A DNA stretch of 12,874 nucleotides from an uncultured Burkholderiales bacterium. GTDB lineage: Bacteria; Pseudomonadota; Gammaproteobacteria; Burkholderiales; Burkholderiaceae_C. The DNA is taken from assembly GCA_903926695.1 (NCBI GenBank), contig CAIYKK010000445.1:1-12874 (forward strand). Reading direction: 5' to 3'. This document shows, one piece after another, positions 1-7,967 of the stretch. Both the position numbers and the translations under genes were made by a program. Positions within the stretch are counted from its first letter, which is position 1. Every line of letters begins with the position of its first letter. The notes beneath the pieces were generated by a model. That model made no database searches and was not told where the DNA came from. It saw nothing but the letters and a program-made list of their open reading frames with translations.

Positions 1-1576
1 CCAGCAGCAGCGCGAGATAACTTTCACGCCGCAGCAGCGGCTCAATCCAGCCAAGCAGGCGCAGCGCGGCTTCTTCGCTGACGCGGCTTTCGAGCAGCCA
101 TTGCGCGGTGCGCTGAATCAGCAGCGCCAGCCGGGCGCGGGAGTCTTCGCGCAGCACACGGATGCGCGGGTGCTGGTGCCACTGACTCAGGCGCTCGCGC
201 AGCTGGGGCGGCCAGTCGGCGGGCGGCTGCTCAAGCAGGTCTTCAAGCTGTTGGGCCGGGGCGGCAGGCGCTGACTTGCTGCAGCCTTTGCAGGCCGGTT
301 TGCCGCCGAGCAGAATGTCGAACTCGCCCGCCACCAGCTCACGGTGCGCGTCCAGATCGCTCAAGAACTGGCCGCAGTCGCTGTAACCCAGCGTCTGCGC
401 AATCCAGGCCAGATCGTCGTCGCGGGTCGGCAGGACGTGCGTTTGCTGGTCATCCAAATACTGAATGCGGTGCTCGACGCGGCGCAAAAAGTCGTAAGCC
501 CGCGCCATTGCGTCGGCGGTTTCCTGCGGCATCAGACCGGCGCGGGCCACGCGCTGCAGCGCATCGACCGTGGGCCGGGTGCGCAGTTCGGGAAACTGCC
601 CGCCGCGCACCACCTGCAGCACCTGCACGGTGAATTCAATCTCGCGGATGCCGCCACGCGACATCTTCACATCGTTGGCGCGCTCGGGGTGGCCTGCGCA
701 GCGCTTGACGGCGTGTTCGCGGATTTGCCGGTGCAGCACGCGCAGCGCGTCGAACACGTTGTAGTCCAGGTAGCGGCGGAACACAAAGGGCAGCACCGAG
801 CCGCGCAGCGCCTGCGCCGAGCCGCTGGTGATGCAGTCCTGCGGTGCGACCACGCGGCTTTTGAGCCAGGCAAAACGCTCCCACTCGCGGCCCTGCACCT
901 GAAAATATTCTTCCAGCGCGCTGAGGGAAATCGCCGCCGGGCCGGAGCTGCCATTGGGCCGCAGCGCCAGATCGACGCGAAAGACAAAGCCGTGTTCGGT
1001 GGCGTCGCCAATCAGGCCGTACACCGCCTTGACCTGACGCGCAAAGTATTCGTGGTTGGAGATTTTTCCGCGCCCGTCGCTGGCGCGCCCGGTGGTTTCG
1101 CCGTTGTGGTCATAGACGTAGATCAGGTCGATGTCGCTGGAGACGTTCAGCTCGCGTGCGCCGAGCTTGCCCATGCCGATCACCCACATGCGGGCGCGCT
1201 GGCCGCCTGTGCCCTGGGGCGCGCCGTGCTGGGCGTCCAGCGTGTCGCGGGAGTGGCGCATGGCCGCGTCGAGGGCCAGCTCGGCCAGCTCGGTCATGGC
1301 GCGGGTGATGACGGCCAGCGGCGCCTGGCTGTCGCACGGGCCGTCGCAGTCGAGGACAACCAGGCGCTCCAGCACCAGCTGGCGCAGCACGCGCAGCGCC
1401 GCGCCGGTTTCCAGCGGGCTGGCCAGTAGCGTTTCCAGCGTGGTTTGCATTGCGGCGCGCACTGGCGGGCCTTCGGCCAGCAGACTGAGCTGAGCGGCGT
1501 AGCGCCGCCGTATGCGCTGGACATAACGCGAGTAGGCGGAAGGGGCGGAAGGGGCGGGCGTGGCGGGAAGGTTCAT
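1..1576 (-). CDS. glnE: Bifunctional glutamine synthetase adenylyltransferase/adenylyl-removing enzyme, 5' part
   Basis: GlnE attaches AMP to glutamine synthetase and removes it again, in response to PII proteins, so it sets nitrogen assimilation in the cytoplasm. I translated 525 codons from the ATG at 1576-1574; the rest lies beyond the left edge. Known GlnE proteins have about 900-950 residues, so this piece holds the N-terminal adenylyl-removase half and the central region, not the C-terminal adenylylation domain. The nucleotidyltransferase signature GMGKLGARELNVSSDID is at residues 134-150, with the metal-binding pair D148 and D150. A second family motif, RGGIREIEFTVQVLQ, is near residues 305-320. 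The N-terminus is unusually Pro/Ala/Ser-rich because of a 9-bp tandem repeat. A GTG directly upstream (1579-1577) is an alternative start; an in-frame TGA lies two codons before that. The Shine-Dalgarno is weak. The gene is divergent from the yhdP-like gene. Confidence 0.96.
   Translation of the reverse strand, partial: MNLPATPAPSAPSAYSRYVQRIRRRYAAQLSLLAEGPPVRAAMQTTLETLLASPLETGAALRVLRQLVLERLVVLDCDGPCDSQAPLAVITRAMTELAELALDAAMRHSRDTLDAQHGAPQGTGGQRARMWVIGMGKLGARELNVSSDIDLIYVYDHNGETTGRASDGRGKISNHEYFARQVKAVYGLIGDATEHGFVFRVDLALRPNGSSGPAAISLSALEEYFQVQGREWERFAWLKSRVVAPQDCITSGSAQALRGSVLPFVFRRYLDYNVFDALRVLHRQIREHAVKRCAGHPERANDVKMSRGGIREIEFTVQVLQVVRGGQFPELRTRPTVDALQRVARAGLMPQETADAMARAYDFLRRVEHRIQYLDDQQTHVLPTRDDDLAWIAQTLGYSDCGQFLSDLDAHRELVAGEFDILLGGKPACKGCSKSAPAAPAQQLEDLLEQPPADWPPQLRERLSQWHQHPRIRVLREDSRARLALLIQRTAQWLLESRVSEEAALRLLGWIEPLLRRESYLALLL
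1536..1571. repeat. 9-bp tandem repeat in the glnE start region
   Basis: Four consecutive 9-bp units are visible: GCGGAAGGG at 1536-1544 and again at 1545-1553 (identical), then the diverged GCGGGCGTG at 1554-1562 and GCGGGAAGG at 1563-1571. On the minus strand the array encodes the Ala/Pro/Ser-rich residues just after the GlnE start. Because the unit is three codons long, changes in copy number keep the frame. Confidence 0.6.
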
Positions 1577-1648
1577 CACAAGACTTCACAAAACTTCGTG
1601 GCTCTGCACCGGTCGCTGGCAGCGTCGGCGGTCATAATTCTCGGACTC
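1577..1648. promoter_or_regulatory. Divergent intergenic region, glnE / yhdP-like gene
   Basis: This 72-bp gap must serve both divergent genes unless promoters lie inside them. A CATAAT (1633-1638) resembles a plus-strand -10 box, five of six bases. No acceptable -35 lies 16-18 bp upstream, and a start point there would leave almost no leader before the ATG at 1649. I see no convincing NtrC or sigma-54 site. No promoter can be assigned firmly. Confidence 0.3.
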
Positions 1649-4600
1649 ATGGAGTCGTCCACCTTATCCAGCCTGTCCGCCTTGTCCGCCTTGCCGTCCC
1701 GGCACCTGCGGTGGCTTGCATTGGTGCTGCGTGTGGTGCTATGGCTGGCGGTGGTGGCATGGTTGCTGTTTGGCCTGAGCTGGGTGGCGCTTCACGGCTG
1801 GATTGTGCCCCGCATCGAGGAGTTCCGTCCCCGCCTGGAGTTAGAAGCCAGCCGGGCGCTAGGGGTGCCGGTGCGCATTGGCCGCATCAGCGCCCGTGCG
1901 CCAGGGGCGATTCCCTCGTTTGAGCTGCACGACGTGCGCCTCCTCGATGCGCAGGGGCGCGAGGCGGTGCGCCTGCCGCATCTGATCGGCGCGCTGTCGG
2001 CGTCCTCGCTCTGGGGGCTGGGCTTTTCCCAGCTGGTGATCGAGCAGCCTGAGCTTGACATCCGCCGCGCCGCCGACGGGCGCATCTTTGTCGGCGGGCT
2101 GGACGTTTCCCGCGACCGGCAAAGCGGCCACAGCGCGCTGGCCGACTGGTTTTTTTCGCAAACCGAATTTGTGCTGCGCGGTGGCACGGTGCGCTGGAGC
2201 GACGAGCTGCGCCAGGCGCCGCCGCTGGCGCTGCGCGATGTGGATGTGGTGATGCGCAATGGCCACCACCGCCACCTGATGCGCCTGGACGCCACGCCGC
2301 CGCCCGAGTGGGGCGAGCGCTTCAGCCTGCGCGGGATTTTCAAGCACTCGCTGCTGTCGGCGCGGGCGGGCGATTTTGACGCCTGGAACGGGCAGTTTTA
2401 CGCCGAGTTTGGCCGCATCGACGCGTCGCGCTTCAAGCAATACGCCAGCCTGGTGCCGCTGGGCGTGGCGCTGAACCGGGGCCAGGGCGCGTTGCGCGCC
2501 TGGGTGGATATTCACAAAGGAAAACTCGCTGGCGCGCTGGCCGATGTGGCGCTGCAGGACGTGGATGTGCGCCTGGGCGCACGGCTGGAGCCGCTGGCCT
2601 TTGCGTCGGTGGCCGGGCGCATCGGCGCGAGCCTGAGCGCCACCGAGTTTGAAATGAACACCGAGGGCCTGCGCTTTCGCACCGAGGACGGCTTGCAGTG
2701 GCCGGGCGGCAATGTCGCGCTGAAACAGACCACCGATCTGATGGGCGCGCCGCTGCACACCAGCTTCAAAGCCGACCGGCTGGACCTGGCCGCGCTGGCG
2801 CGCATTGCCAGCCGCCTGCCGCTGGACAAGCGCATTCAGTCGCTGGCCGCTTCGCTGGCACCGCGTGGACTGGTTGAAACGCTGGACGCCCGCTGGGTCG
2901 GGCCGGTGGACGGGCCGACCAGCTTTTCAGCGCAGGGCCGGGTCAGCGCCTTGTCCATTGCCGCCGCGCCAGCCCCCGCACCTGCGGCACCCGACACACC
3001 GGGGCGGCCCGGCGTGAGCGGTGCCACCATCGACTTTCAGGTGACCGAGGCGGGCGGCGTGGCCAAGGTGAAGATCACCGAGGGCGCGCTGGAGTTGCCC
3101 GGCGTTTTTGAAGTGCCCCGGCTGGCGCTGGACCAGCTCTCAACCGAGGCGCAGTGGAAACTCTCAGGCGCCAAAATTGATGTGCAGCTGCGCAATCTGC
3201 AGTTTGCCAATGCCGACGCGCAGGGTCAGGCGCAGGTTCATTGGCGCACCAGTGAGCCGACGATCAGCGGGGCGATGGTGCCGCGCTTTCCCGGTGTGCT
3301 CGATCTGCAGGGCAGCTTGAGCCGGGGCGAGGGCAACCGGGTGCATCGTTACCTGCCGCTGGTGCTCGCGCCCGTGGTGCGCCAGTATGTGCGTGATGCG
3401 GTGCTGCAGGGGCAGATCAGCGCCGTCAAGTTCAAGGTGCTGGGGCCGGTGGCCAAGCTGCCGTTTGCCGACCCGGCGCAGGGCGAGTTTCGCGTCTCGG
3501 CCACGGTGCGCAATGGCGAGCTGGCCTATGTGCCCAAGTCGTTGCAGGCACCGGGCGAGGCGCGTTGGCCAGCGCTGACCGAACTCAATGGCGAGCTGGT
3601 GTTTTACCAGGCGGCGTTGCAGGTCAACAGCGCCAGCGGCAAGGTGGCCGGACTGCCGGGGCTGCGGCTGGTCAAGGGCGATGTTCGCATTCCCGACCTG
3701 ATGCGCCACCCTACGGTCGAAGTCACGGGCGACGTGCAAGGCGCGCTCACGGACGCGCTGGCTTTTGTCAACACCTCGCCGTTGGCGGCCATCACCGAGC
3801 AGGCGCTGGCCCAGACCACGGCCAGCGGCAGCGCCAGCTACCACCTGCACCTGCGCCTGCCGATTGACGCGATCAACAGCGCCAAGGTCGAAGGCACCAT
3901 CGTTCTGCCCGGCAATGACGTGCGCTTCGCCCCCGACGCGCCGCTGTTAAGCAGCTTGCGCGGCACGGTCAACCTGAGCGAAAAAGGTTTTTCAGTCGCA
4001 GGCGCGCAGGCCAAATTACTTGGCGGCGAAGCGCGCATCGACGGCGGCACCCGCGCCCAGCCACCCGCCGCGCCGGGCAAGGCGGGCGCGTTGCGTGTCG
4101 AAATCAAAGTTCAGGGCCAAGCCAGCGCCGAAGGGCTGCGTCAGGCCAAAGAGCTGGGCCTGCTGGCGCGGCTGGCCCAGCGCATGAGCGGCAGCGCGGC
4201 CTATTCGGCGGCACTGGTGTTTCGGCGCGGTGTGCCCGAAATCTCCGTCACCAGCAGCCTGCAGGGGCTGGCGCTGAACCTGCCGCCCCCGCTGGCCAAG
4301 GTCGCCGAGACGGCGCTGCCAGTGCGCTTTGACAACGCGCTGCTGGCCGCGTCGATGGCACCGGGGCAAAAGTTGCAGGACCAGCTTTCACTCAACATCG
4401 GGCGACTGGTGGCGGTGAATTATGTGCGCGATGTCAGCGGTGCCGAACCCCGCGTCATCCGGGGCAGCCTCACGGTCGGCGCGGAGCTGGCCGACACGCA
4501 AGCGCCCGAAGCGGGTGTGCGCGCCAACATCAGCCTGCCCCACCTGGACGCCGATGCCTGGGAAAAAATCCTCGCCGACGCGCCGGGCAGCCATCCAGCG

Positions 4601-5788
4601 CCAACAGAAAAAAATCCCGAGGCCGAGCCGCTCGCAGGCTACCTGCCCACCGCGCTGGCGATACGCGCCGGTGAGCTGCACGTCCAGGGCCACACCTTGA
4701 GCAAGGTCGCCATCGGTGCCAACCGCGAGGGGCCAAACTGGCGCGCCAATCTGGACGCCACCGAACTCAGCGGCTATCTCGAATACCGCCAGCGCGGCCC
4801 GGCCAGCTCTGGCCGCGTCTATGCCCGGCTCTCGCGCCTGAGTCTGGCGCCCAGCCAGGCCCGCGAGGTTGAAGCCCTGCTTGACGAGCAGCCCGCCAGC
4901 ATTCCGGCCCTCGATATCGTCGTGGAAAACATGGAACTGCGCGGCAAAAAGCTGGGCCGCGTTGAAATCGACGCCGTGAACCGGGGCGCTTCAGCCGGTG
5001 CAGAGGGCGGGCCGCGTGACTGGCACCTGAACAAGTTCAACGTCACCCTGCCTGAAGCGACGCTGACCGCCTCGGGCGACTGGGTGGCCGTGACGCCCAC
5101 CGGGCCGCGAGCCGGTCCCGTGTCCGAACACCGCCGCGCCGAGATGGATTTCCGCCTCGACATTGCCGACTCCGGCGCGCTGCTCAAGCGCCTGGGCATG
5201 GACGGCGTGCTGCGCCGCGGCAAAGGCCGACTCGAAGGTCAGGTTGCCTGGATGGGCTCGCCGCTCAGCCCCGACTACCCCAGCCTGAGCGGGCAGTTCA
5301 ACGTGAACGTCGAGTCCGGCCAGTTCATCAAAGCCGAGCCGGGGCTGGCCAAGCTGCTGGGCGTACTCAGCCTGCAGTCGCTGCCCCGACGCCTGACGCT
5401 GGATTTTCGGGACGTGTTTTCTGAAGGCTTTGCGTTTGACTTTGTGCGCGGCGATGTCACCATCCGCCAAGGTCAGGCGCAGACCAACAATTTGCAGATG
5501 AGCGGCGTGAATGCCGCCGTGCTGATGGCCGGGCGCGCCGACATCATCCGCGAAACGCAGAATCTACGCGTGGTGGTGGTGCCCGACATCAACGCCGGCA
5601 CGGCCTCGCTGATTGCCACCGTCATCAACCCGGCAGTGGGGCTGGGCACGTTTTTGGCTCAGATGTTCCTGCGCCGCCCGCTGACCGAAGCGGCGACGCA
5701 GGAGTTTCATATCGACGGCACCTGGGCGAATCCAAAAATCACGAAAATAGACCGCAAGGCGCAGGCCCTTTCTGTGGAGACTCATTGA
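1649..5788 (+). CDS. yhdP: YhdP-family AsmA-like envelope protein (TIGR02099/DUF3971)
   Basis: YhdP proteins are anchored in the inner membrane and span the periplasm. In E. coli, YhdP, TamB and YdbH together move phospholipids to the outer membrane. I start at the ATG at 1649 (1379 residues), because the frame upstream runs into glnE and encodes no plausible protein; the family is usually about 1270-1400 residues. One hydrophobic segment at residues 22-50 is the N-terminal anchor, followed by the AsmA/TamB-like motif GVPVRIGRISA at about 72-82. Long beta-rich repeats with little other hydrophobicity follow. A Pro/Ala-rich linker is at about 438-457. The conserved family C-terminus starts near residue 1222 (SGQFIKAEPGLAKLLG) and runs to the end. 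Residues 8-17 are low-complexity Leu/Ser/Ala from a short tandem repeat. The ribosome-binding site is poor. The stop overlaps the next gene's ATG by one base. Confidence 0.93.
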   Translation: MESSTLSSLSALSALPSRHLRWLALVLRVVLWLAVVAWLLFGLSWVALHGWIVPRIEEFRPRLELEASRALGVPVRIGRISARAPGAIPSFELHDVRLLDAQGREAVRLPHLIGALSASSLWGLGFSQLVIEQPELDIRRAADGRIFVGGLDVSRDRQSGHSALADWFFSQTEFVLRGGTVRWSDELRQAPPLALRDVDVVMRNGHHRHLMRLDATPPPEWGERFSLRGIFKHSLLSARAGDFDAWNGQFYAEFGRIDASRFKQYASLVPLGVALNRGQGALRAWVDIHKGKLAGALADVALQDVDVRLGARLEPLAFASVAGRIGASLSATEFEMNTEGLRFRTEDGLQWPGGNVALKQTTDLMGAPLHTSFKADRLDLAALARIASRLPLDKRIQSLAASLAPRGLVETLDARWVGPVDGPTSFSAQGRVSALSIAAAPAPAPAAPDTPGRPGVSGATIDFQVTEAGGVAKVKITEGALELPGVFEVPRLALDQLSTEAQWKLSGAKIDVQLRNLQFANADAQGQAQVHWRTSEPTISGAMVPRFPGVLDLQGSLSRGEGNRVHRYLPLVLAPVVRQYVRDAVLQGQISAVKFKVLGPVAKLPFADPAQGEFRVSATVRNGELAYVPKSLQAPGEARWPALTELNGELVFYQAALQVNSASGKVAGLPGLRLVKGDVRIPDLMRHPTVEVTGDVQGALTDALAFVNTSPLAAITEQALAQTTASGSASYHLHLRLPIDAINSAKVEGTIVLPGNDVRFAPDAPLLSSLRGTVNLSEKGFSVAGAQAKLLGGEARIDGGTRAQPPAAPGKAGALRVEIKVQGQASAEGLRQAKELGLLARLAQRMSGSAAYSAALVFRRGVPEISVTSSLQGLALNLPPPLAKVAETALPVRFDNALLAASMAPGQKLQDQLSLNIGRLVAVNYVRDVSGAEPRVIRGSLTVGAELADTQAPEAGVRANISLPHLDADAWEKILADAPGSHPAPTEKNPEAEPLAGYLPTALAIRAGELHVQGHTLSKVAIGANREGPNWRANLDATELSGYLEYRQRGPASSGRVYARLSRLSLAPSQAREVEALLDEQPASIPALDIVVENMELRGKKLGRVEIDAVNRGASAGAEGGPRDWHLNKFNVTLPEATLTASGDWVAVTPTGPRAGPVSEHRRAEMDFRLDIADSGALLKRLGMDGVLRRGKGRLEGQVAWMGSPLSPDYPSLSGQFNVNVESGQFIKAEPGLAKLLGVLSLQSLPRRLTLDFRDVFSEGFAFDFVRGDVTIRQGQAQTNNLQMSGVNAAVLMAGRADIIRETQNLRVVVVPDINAGTASLIATVINPAVGLGTFLAQMFLRRPLTEAATQEFHIDGTWANPKITKIDRKAQALSVETH
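1673..1699. repeat. 9-bp tandem repeat in the yhdP-like start region
   Basis: Three adjacent 9-bp units are seen: CTGTCCGCC, TTGTCCGCC and the diverged TTGCCGTCC. They encode Leu-Ser-Ala-like triplets just before the membrane anchor. As in the glnE array about 100 bp to the left, the unit is a whole number of codons. Confidence 0.5.
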
Positions 5789-6594
5789 TGAAAATAGCTG
5801 CTATCCAGATGGTGTCAGGCACGACGCTACAGGCCAACCTCGACATGGCCGCCGAGCTGCTGGCGCAGGCCGCTGCCCAAGGCGCGGAGCTGGCCGTGCT
5901 GCCGGAATACTTCGGCATCATGGGCTGGCACGACAGCGACAAGCTCAAGCTGCAGGAGACGGCGGGGCGCGGTGTGGTGCAGGATTTTTTAAGCCGCGCC
6001 GCGCACAAGCTGGGGCTGTGGATTGTCGGCGGCACGCTGCCCATGGCCACGACCGACACCAGCCGGGCGCGCAATTGTTCGCTGGCCTACGCGCCTTCGG
6101 GGCGCTGCGTGGCGCGCTACGACAAGATTCACCTGTTTCGATTTAACCAGGGCGAAGAGGCTTATGACGAAACCCGTGTGCTCGAACCTGGTGCGGAGCC
6201 GGTGCGCTTTGAGCTGGCCTCACGCGACGGCTACATCTACACCGTGGGCATGAGCGTGTGCTACGACCTGCGCTTTCCCGAGTTGTACCGCACACTGCAT
6301 GCCGATGTGCTGCTGGTGCCCAGCGCCTTCACCTACACCACCGGGCAGGACCATTGGGAAGTGCTGCTGCGCGCCCGTGCGATTGAAAACCTGGCCTACG
6401 TGCTGGCCGCCGCCCAAGGTGGTGAGCATGAAAACGGCAGGCGCACCTGGGGCCACAGCATGCTGGTGGACCCGTGGGGCCGGATTTTGGCGCAGCAGGC
6501 CGAAGGGCCGGGCGTGGTGATGGGCGAAGTGGCCGGCCTGCGCCAACAGGAGATGCGCCAGCGCCTGCCTGCGTTGAATCATCGGGTGATGTGA
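5788..6594 (+). CDS. nit1: Nit1-type carbon-nitrogen hydrolase, probable deaminated glutathione amidase
   Basis: This is a nitrilase-superfamily amidase. Nit1 members hydrolyse deaminated glutathione, a side product of transaminases acting on glutathione, to 2-oxoglutarate and Cys-Gly; this is a metabolite-repair job in the cytoplasm. The 268-residue length is normal. The catalytic triad is complete: E40 (LPEYFG), K113 (YDKIHLF) and C158 (SVCYDLRFPE). The Nit1 branch rather than omega-amidase or true nitrilase is suggested by HWEVLLRARAIE, the GHSMLVDPWG block and the C-terminal LPALNHR, which I recall as close to mammalian Nit1. The ATG at 5788 overlaps the yhdP-like stop (TGATG) and has GGAGA 7 bp upstream; a TTG one codon earlier is possible. 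The overlap implies translational coupling. The substrate is inferred from family resemblance, and automatic annotation would probably say only nitrilase. Confidence 0.92.
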   Translation: MKIAAIQMVSGTTLQANLDMAAELLAQAAAQGAELAVLPEYFGIMGWHDSDKLKLQETAGRGVVQDFLSRAAHKLGLWIVGGTLPMATTDTSRARNCSLAYAPSGRCVARYDKIHLFRFNQGEEAYDETRVLEPGAEPVRFELASRDGYIYTVGMSVCYDLRFPELYRTLHADVLLVPSAFTYTTGQDHWEVLLRARAIENLAYVLAAAQGGEHENGRRTWGHSMLVDPWGRILAQQAEGPGVVMGEVAGLRQQEMRQRLPALNHRVM

Positions 6595-6596
6595 GG

Positions 6597-6731
6597 TTAG
6601 GGGTCAGGGGCTGCCGCCGGGGGCAGATCGCTCTTCAATTCACCATTTTTACGGCCTGAAAACATCGTCCACCACACAATGAACACCAGCAGCACCAGCG
6701 CTCCCAAGGCTTCGAGCAATAGCAAAGTCAT
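6597..6731 (-). CDS. Small single-span membrane protein (44 aa)
   Basis: This is a hypothetical protein. From the ATG at 6731-6729 it encodes 44 residues: a hydrophobic stretch at residues 2-22 rich in Leu, Val and Ile, ending FIVWW; then the polar block FSGRKNGELKSD (24-35); then a Pro/Ala tail. This looks like one transmembrane helix with a positively charged flank. The start has the best ribosome-binding site in the window, AAAGGAGAGGCC directly before the ATG, which is the main evidence that it is real. I have an uncertain recollection of similar short proteins ending in WWTMFSGR in Comamonadaceae. The frame is open further upstream to 6911, but that extension lies antisense to mltA and does not look like protein. 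The gene ends 2 bp from the convergent amidase gene and starts head-to-head with mltA. Its function is unknown. Confidence 0.68.
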   Translation of the reverse strand: MTLLLLEALGALVLLVFIVWWTMFSGRKNGELKSDLPPAAAPDP

Positions 6732-7890
6732 GGCCTCTCCTTTGACAACAAGCAGCATTTCCGCACGGTTTTGGCCTTCAGGGCACCTCGCTTGCATTAT
6801 GGCCGTGGCCGCTTTGTTGGCTTCCTGCGCCCATCCGCCGCAGCCGCCATCGCCGCCTGTGACGGGCGCGTCCGGGCGACCGTTTGCGGCTCCGGCCGGG
6901 GTGCAGGTCAAAAGCCGCTGGGTGGCGGTGGCGTGGTCCGAATTGCCGGGGTTTCAGGACGATTCGCTGACCGAGGCCTGGCTGGCCTGGCTAAAGAGCT
7001 GCGAGCGGCCGGGGCCAGCGTTTGTGCCCCTGTGCAGCGAATTGCCGCGCCTGAGCACGGCCTCGCCCCAGGCCAAGCGCGACTGGATGACCGCGCGCTT
7101 GCAGCCCTATCGCATCGAGAGCCTGCAGGGCGCCGCCGAGGGGCTGCTCACCAGCTACTACGAGCCGGTGTTCAAGGCCAGCCGTCAGCCCGCATGGGGC
7201 TATGGCGTGCCCCTGTACAGCGCGCCGCCCACGCTGGCCAGCCGCAAACCGTGGTTTTCGCGCCAGGAAATCGACTCTCTGCCGCAGGCCCGCGCCGCGC
7301 TCAATGGACGCGAAATCGCCTGGCTGGCCGACCCGATTGACGCGCTGGTGCTGCATATTCAAGGTTCGGGGCGGCTCACGTTCAGCCAGCCCGACGGCTC
7401 CAGCCGCACCGTGCGGCTGGCGTTTGCGGGTTCTAACGAGCAGCCCTACCGCAGCGTCAACCAGTGGCTGCTCAGTCAGGGTGTGACAAAAATCAACCCC
7501 TGGCCTGACGCCACCAAAGCCTGGGCCGCCGACAACCCGCAGCGGGTTCGGGAGCTGCTTTGGAGCAATCCGCGCTATATCTTTTTCCGCGAAGAAGTGT
7601 TGAGCGAGGCGGACGCCGCGTTCGGCCCCAAAGGCGCGCAGGGCGTGGCGCTGACGCCGGGGCGCTCCATCGCGGTCGATCCGGGCAGCATTCCCTATGG
7701 CACGCCGGTCTGGCTGGCCTCGCGTGGCGGCGTGGCCAATTTGCAAAAACTGGTGCTGGCGCAGGACACGGGCAGCGCCATCACCGGCGCGGTGCGGGCC
7801 GACTATTTTGCGGGCACGGGCGTGGAGGCGGGTCAGCTGGCGTCGCGTTTTAACCAGCCCCTGCGGCTGTGGGGGCTGTGGCCCAAATAG
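6730..7890 (+). CDS. mltA: Membrane-bound lytic murein transglycosylase A (lipoprotein)
   Basis: MltA cleaves the MurNAc-GlcNAc bond of peptidoglycan and forms 1,6-anhydromuramic ends; it is anchored to the inner face of the outer membrane. From the ATG at 6730 the product has 386 residues. The signal peptide has Arg13, a hydrophobic core and the lipobox LLASC with C33. The MltA domain shows GLLTSYYEP (138-146) and LHIQGSGR (208-215). The C-terminal 3D domain shows AVDPGSIPYGTP (315-326), AQDTGSA (344-350) and RADYFAGTG, with aspartates D317, D346 and D358; D346 is my best guess for the catalytic acid. The start is uncertain. ATG 6679 lies inside the small opposite gene, TTG 6742 is possible, and ATG 6799 leaves only nine residues before the lipid cysteine. 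No candidate has a good ribosome-binding site. Length and ending fit the family. Confidence 0.93.
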   Translation: MASPLTTSSISARFWPSGHLACIMAVAALLASCAHPPQPPSPPVTGASGRPFAAPAGVQVKSRWVAVAWSELPGFQDDSLTEAWLAWLKSCERPGPAFVPLCSELPRLSTASPQAKRDWMTARLQPYRIESLQGAAEGLLTSYYEPVFKASRQPAWGYGVPLYSAPPTLASRKPWFSRQEIDSLPQARAALNGREIAWLADPIDALVLHIQGSGRLTFSQPDGSSRTVRLAFAGSNEQPYRSVNQWLLSQGVTKINPWPDATKAWAADNPQRVRELLWSNPRYIFFREEVLSEADAAFGPKGAQGVALTPGRSIAVDPGSIPYGTPVWLASRGGVANLQKLVLAQDTGSAITGAVRADYFAGTGVEAGQLASRFNQPLRLWGLWPK

Positions 7891-7901
7891 GGCTGCTCAA
7901 G

Positions 7902-7932
7902 CCGCCCGCAGGCGCGCAGCCGGTGCGGGCGG
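7902..7932. repeat. GC-rich inverted repeat between convergent genes
   Basis: The arms CCGCCCGCA (7902-7910) and TGCGGGCGG (7924-7932) are perfectly complementary over 9 bp around a 13-base loop. The repeat lies 11 bp after the mltA stop and 35 bp beyond the stop of the facing binding-protein gene. There is no T-run on either side, so it is not a classical intrinsic terminator; it could still slow polymerase or protect RNA ends. A second, weaker GCGCC/GGCGC hairpin follows near 7944. Confidence 0.45.
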
Positions 7933-7967
7933 GTCTGCCGGGAGCGCCAGCGGCGCCCGAGTGCCTG

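Noticed and set aside
344..1429. A 361-codon open frame on the plus strand inside glnE
   Set aside because: glnE on the minus strand is unmistakable over this whole stretch; the plus frame has shadow-like composition and no ribosome-binding site.
1605..1621. A TGCACC...TGGCA element in the glnE/yhdP gap resembling an NtrC site or a sigma-54 promoter on the minus strand
   Set aside because: The arms are not a proper inverted repeat of the NtrC consensus, and the -24/-12 comparison has mismatches at key G and C positions.
1445..1648. A 68-codon N-terminal extension of the yhdP-like gene
   Set aside because: It overlaps the glnE start, encodes Gly/Arg repeats from the tandem array, and would place the membrane anchor far from the N-terminus, unlike the family.
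1859..2758. A 299-codon antisense frame inside the yhdP-like gene
   Set aside because: Low-complexity Ala/Gln/Arg/His composition typical of antisense frames in GC-rich DNA; the sense gene is clearly coding here.
6741..6776. A TTGACA hexamer as a promoter for mltA
   Set aside because: No -10 of even moderate quality occurs 16-18 bp downstream, and it lies within the best-supported signal-peptide coding region.
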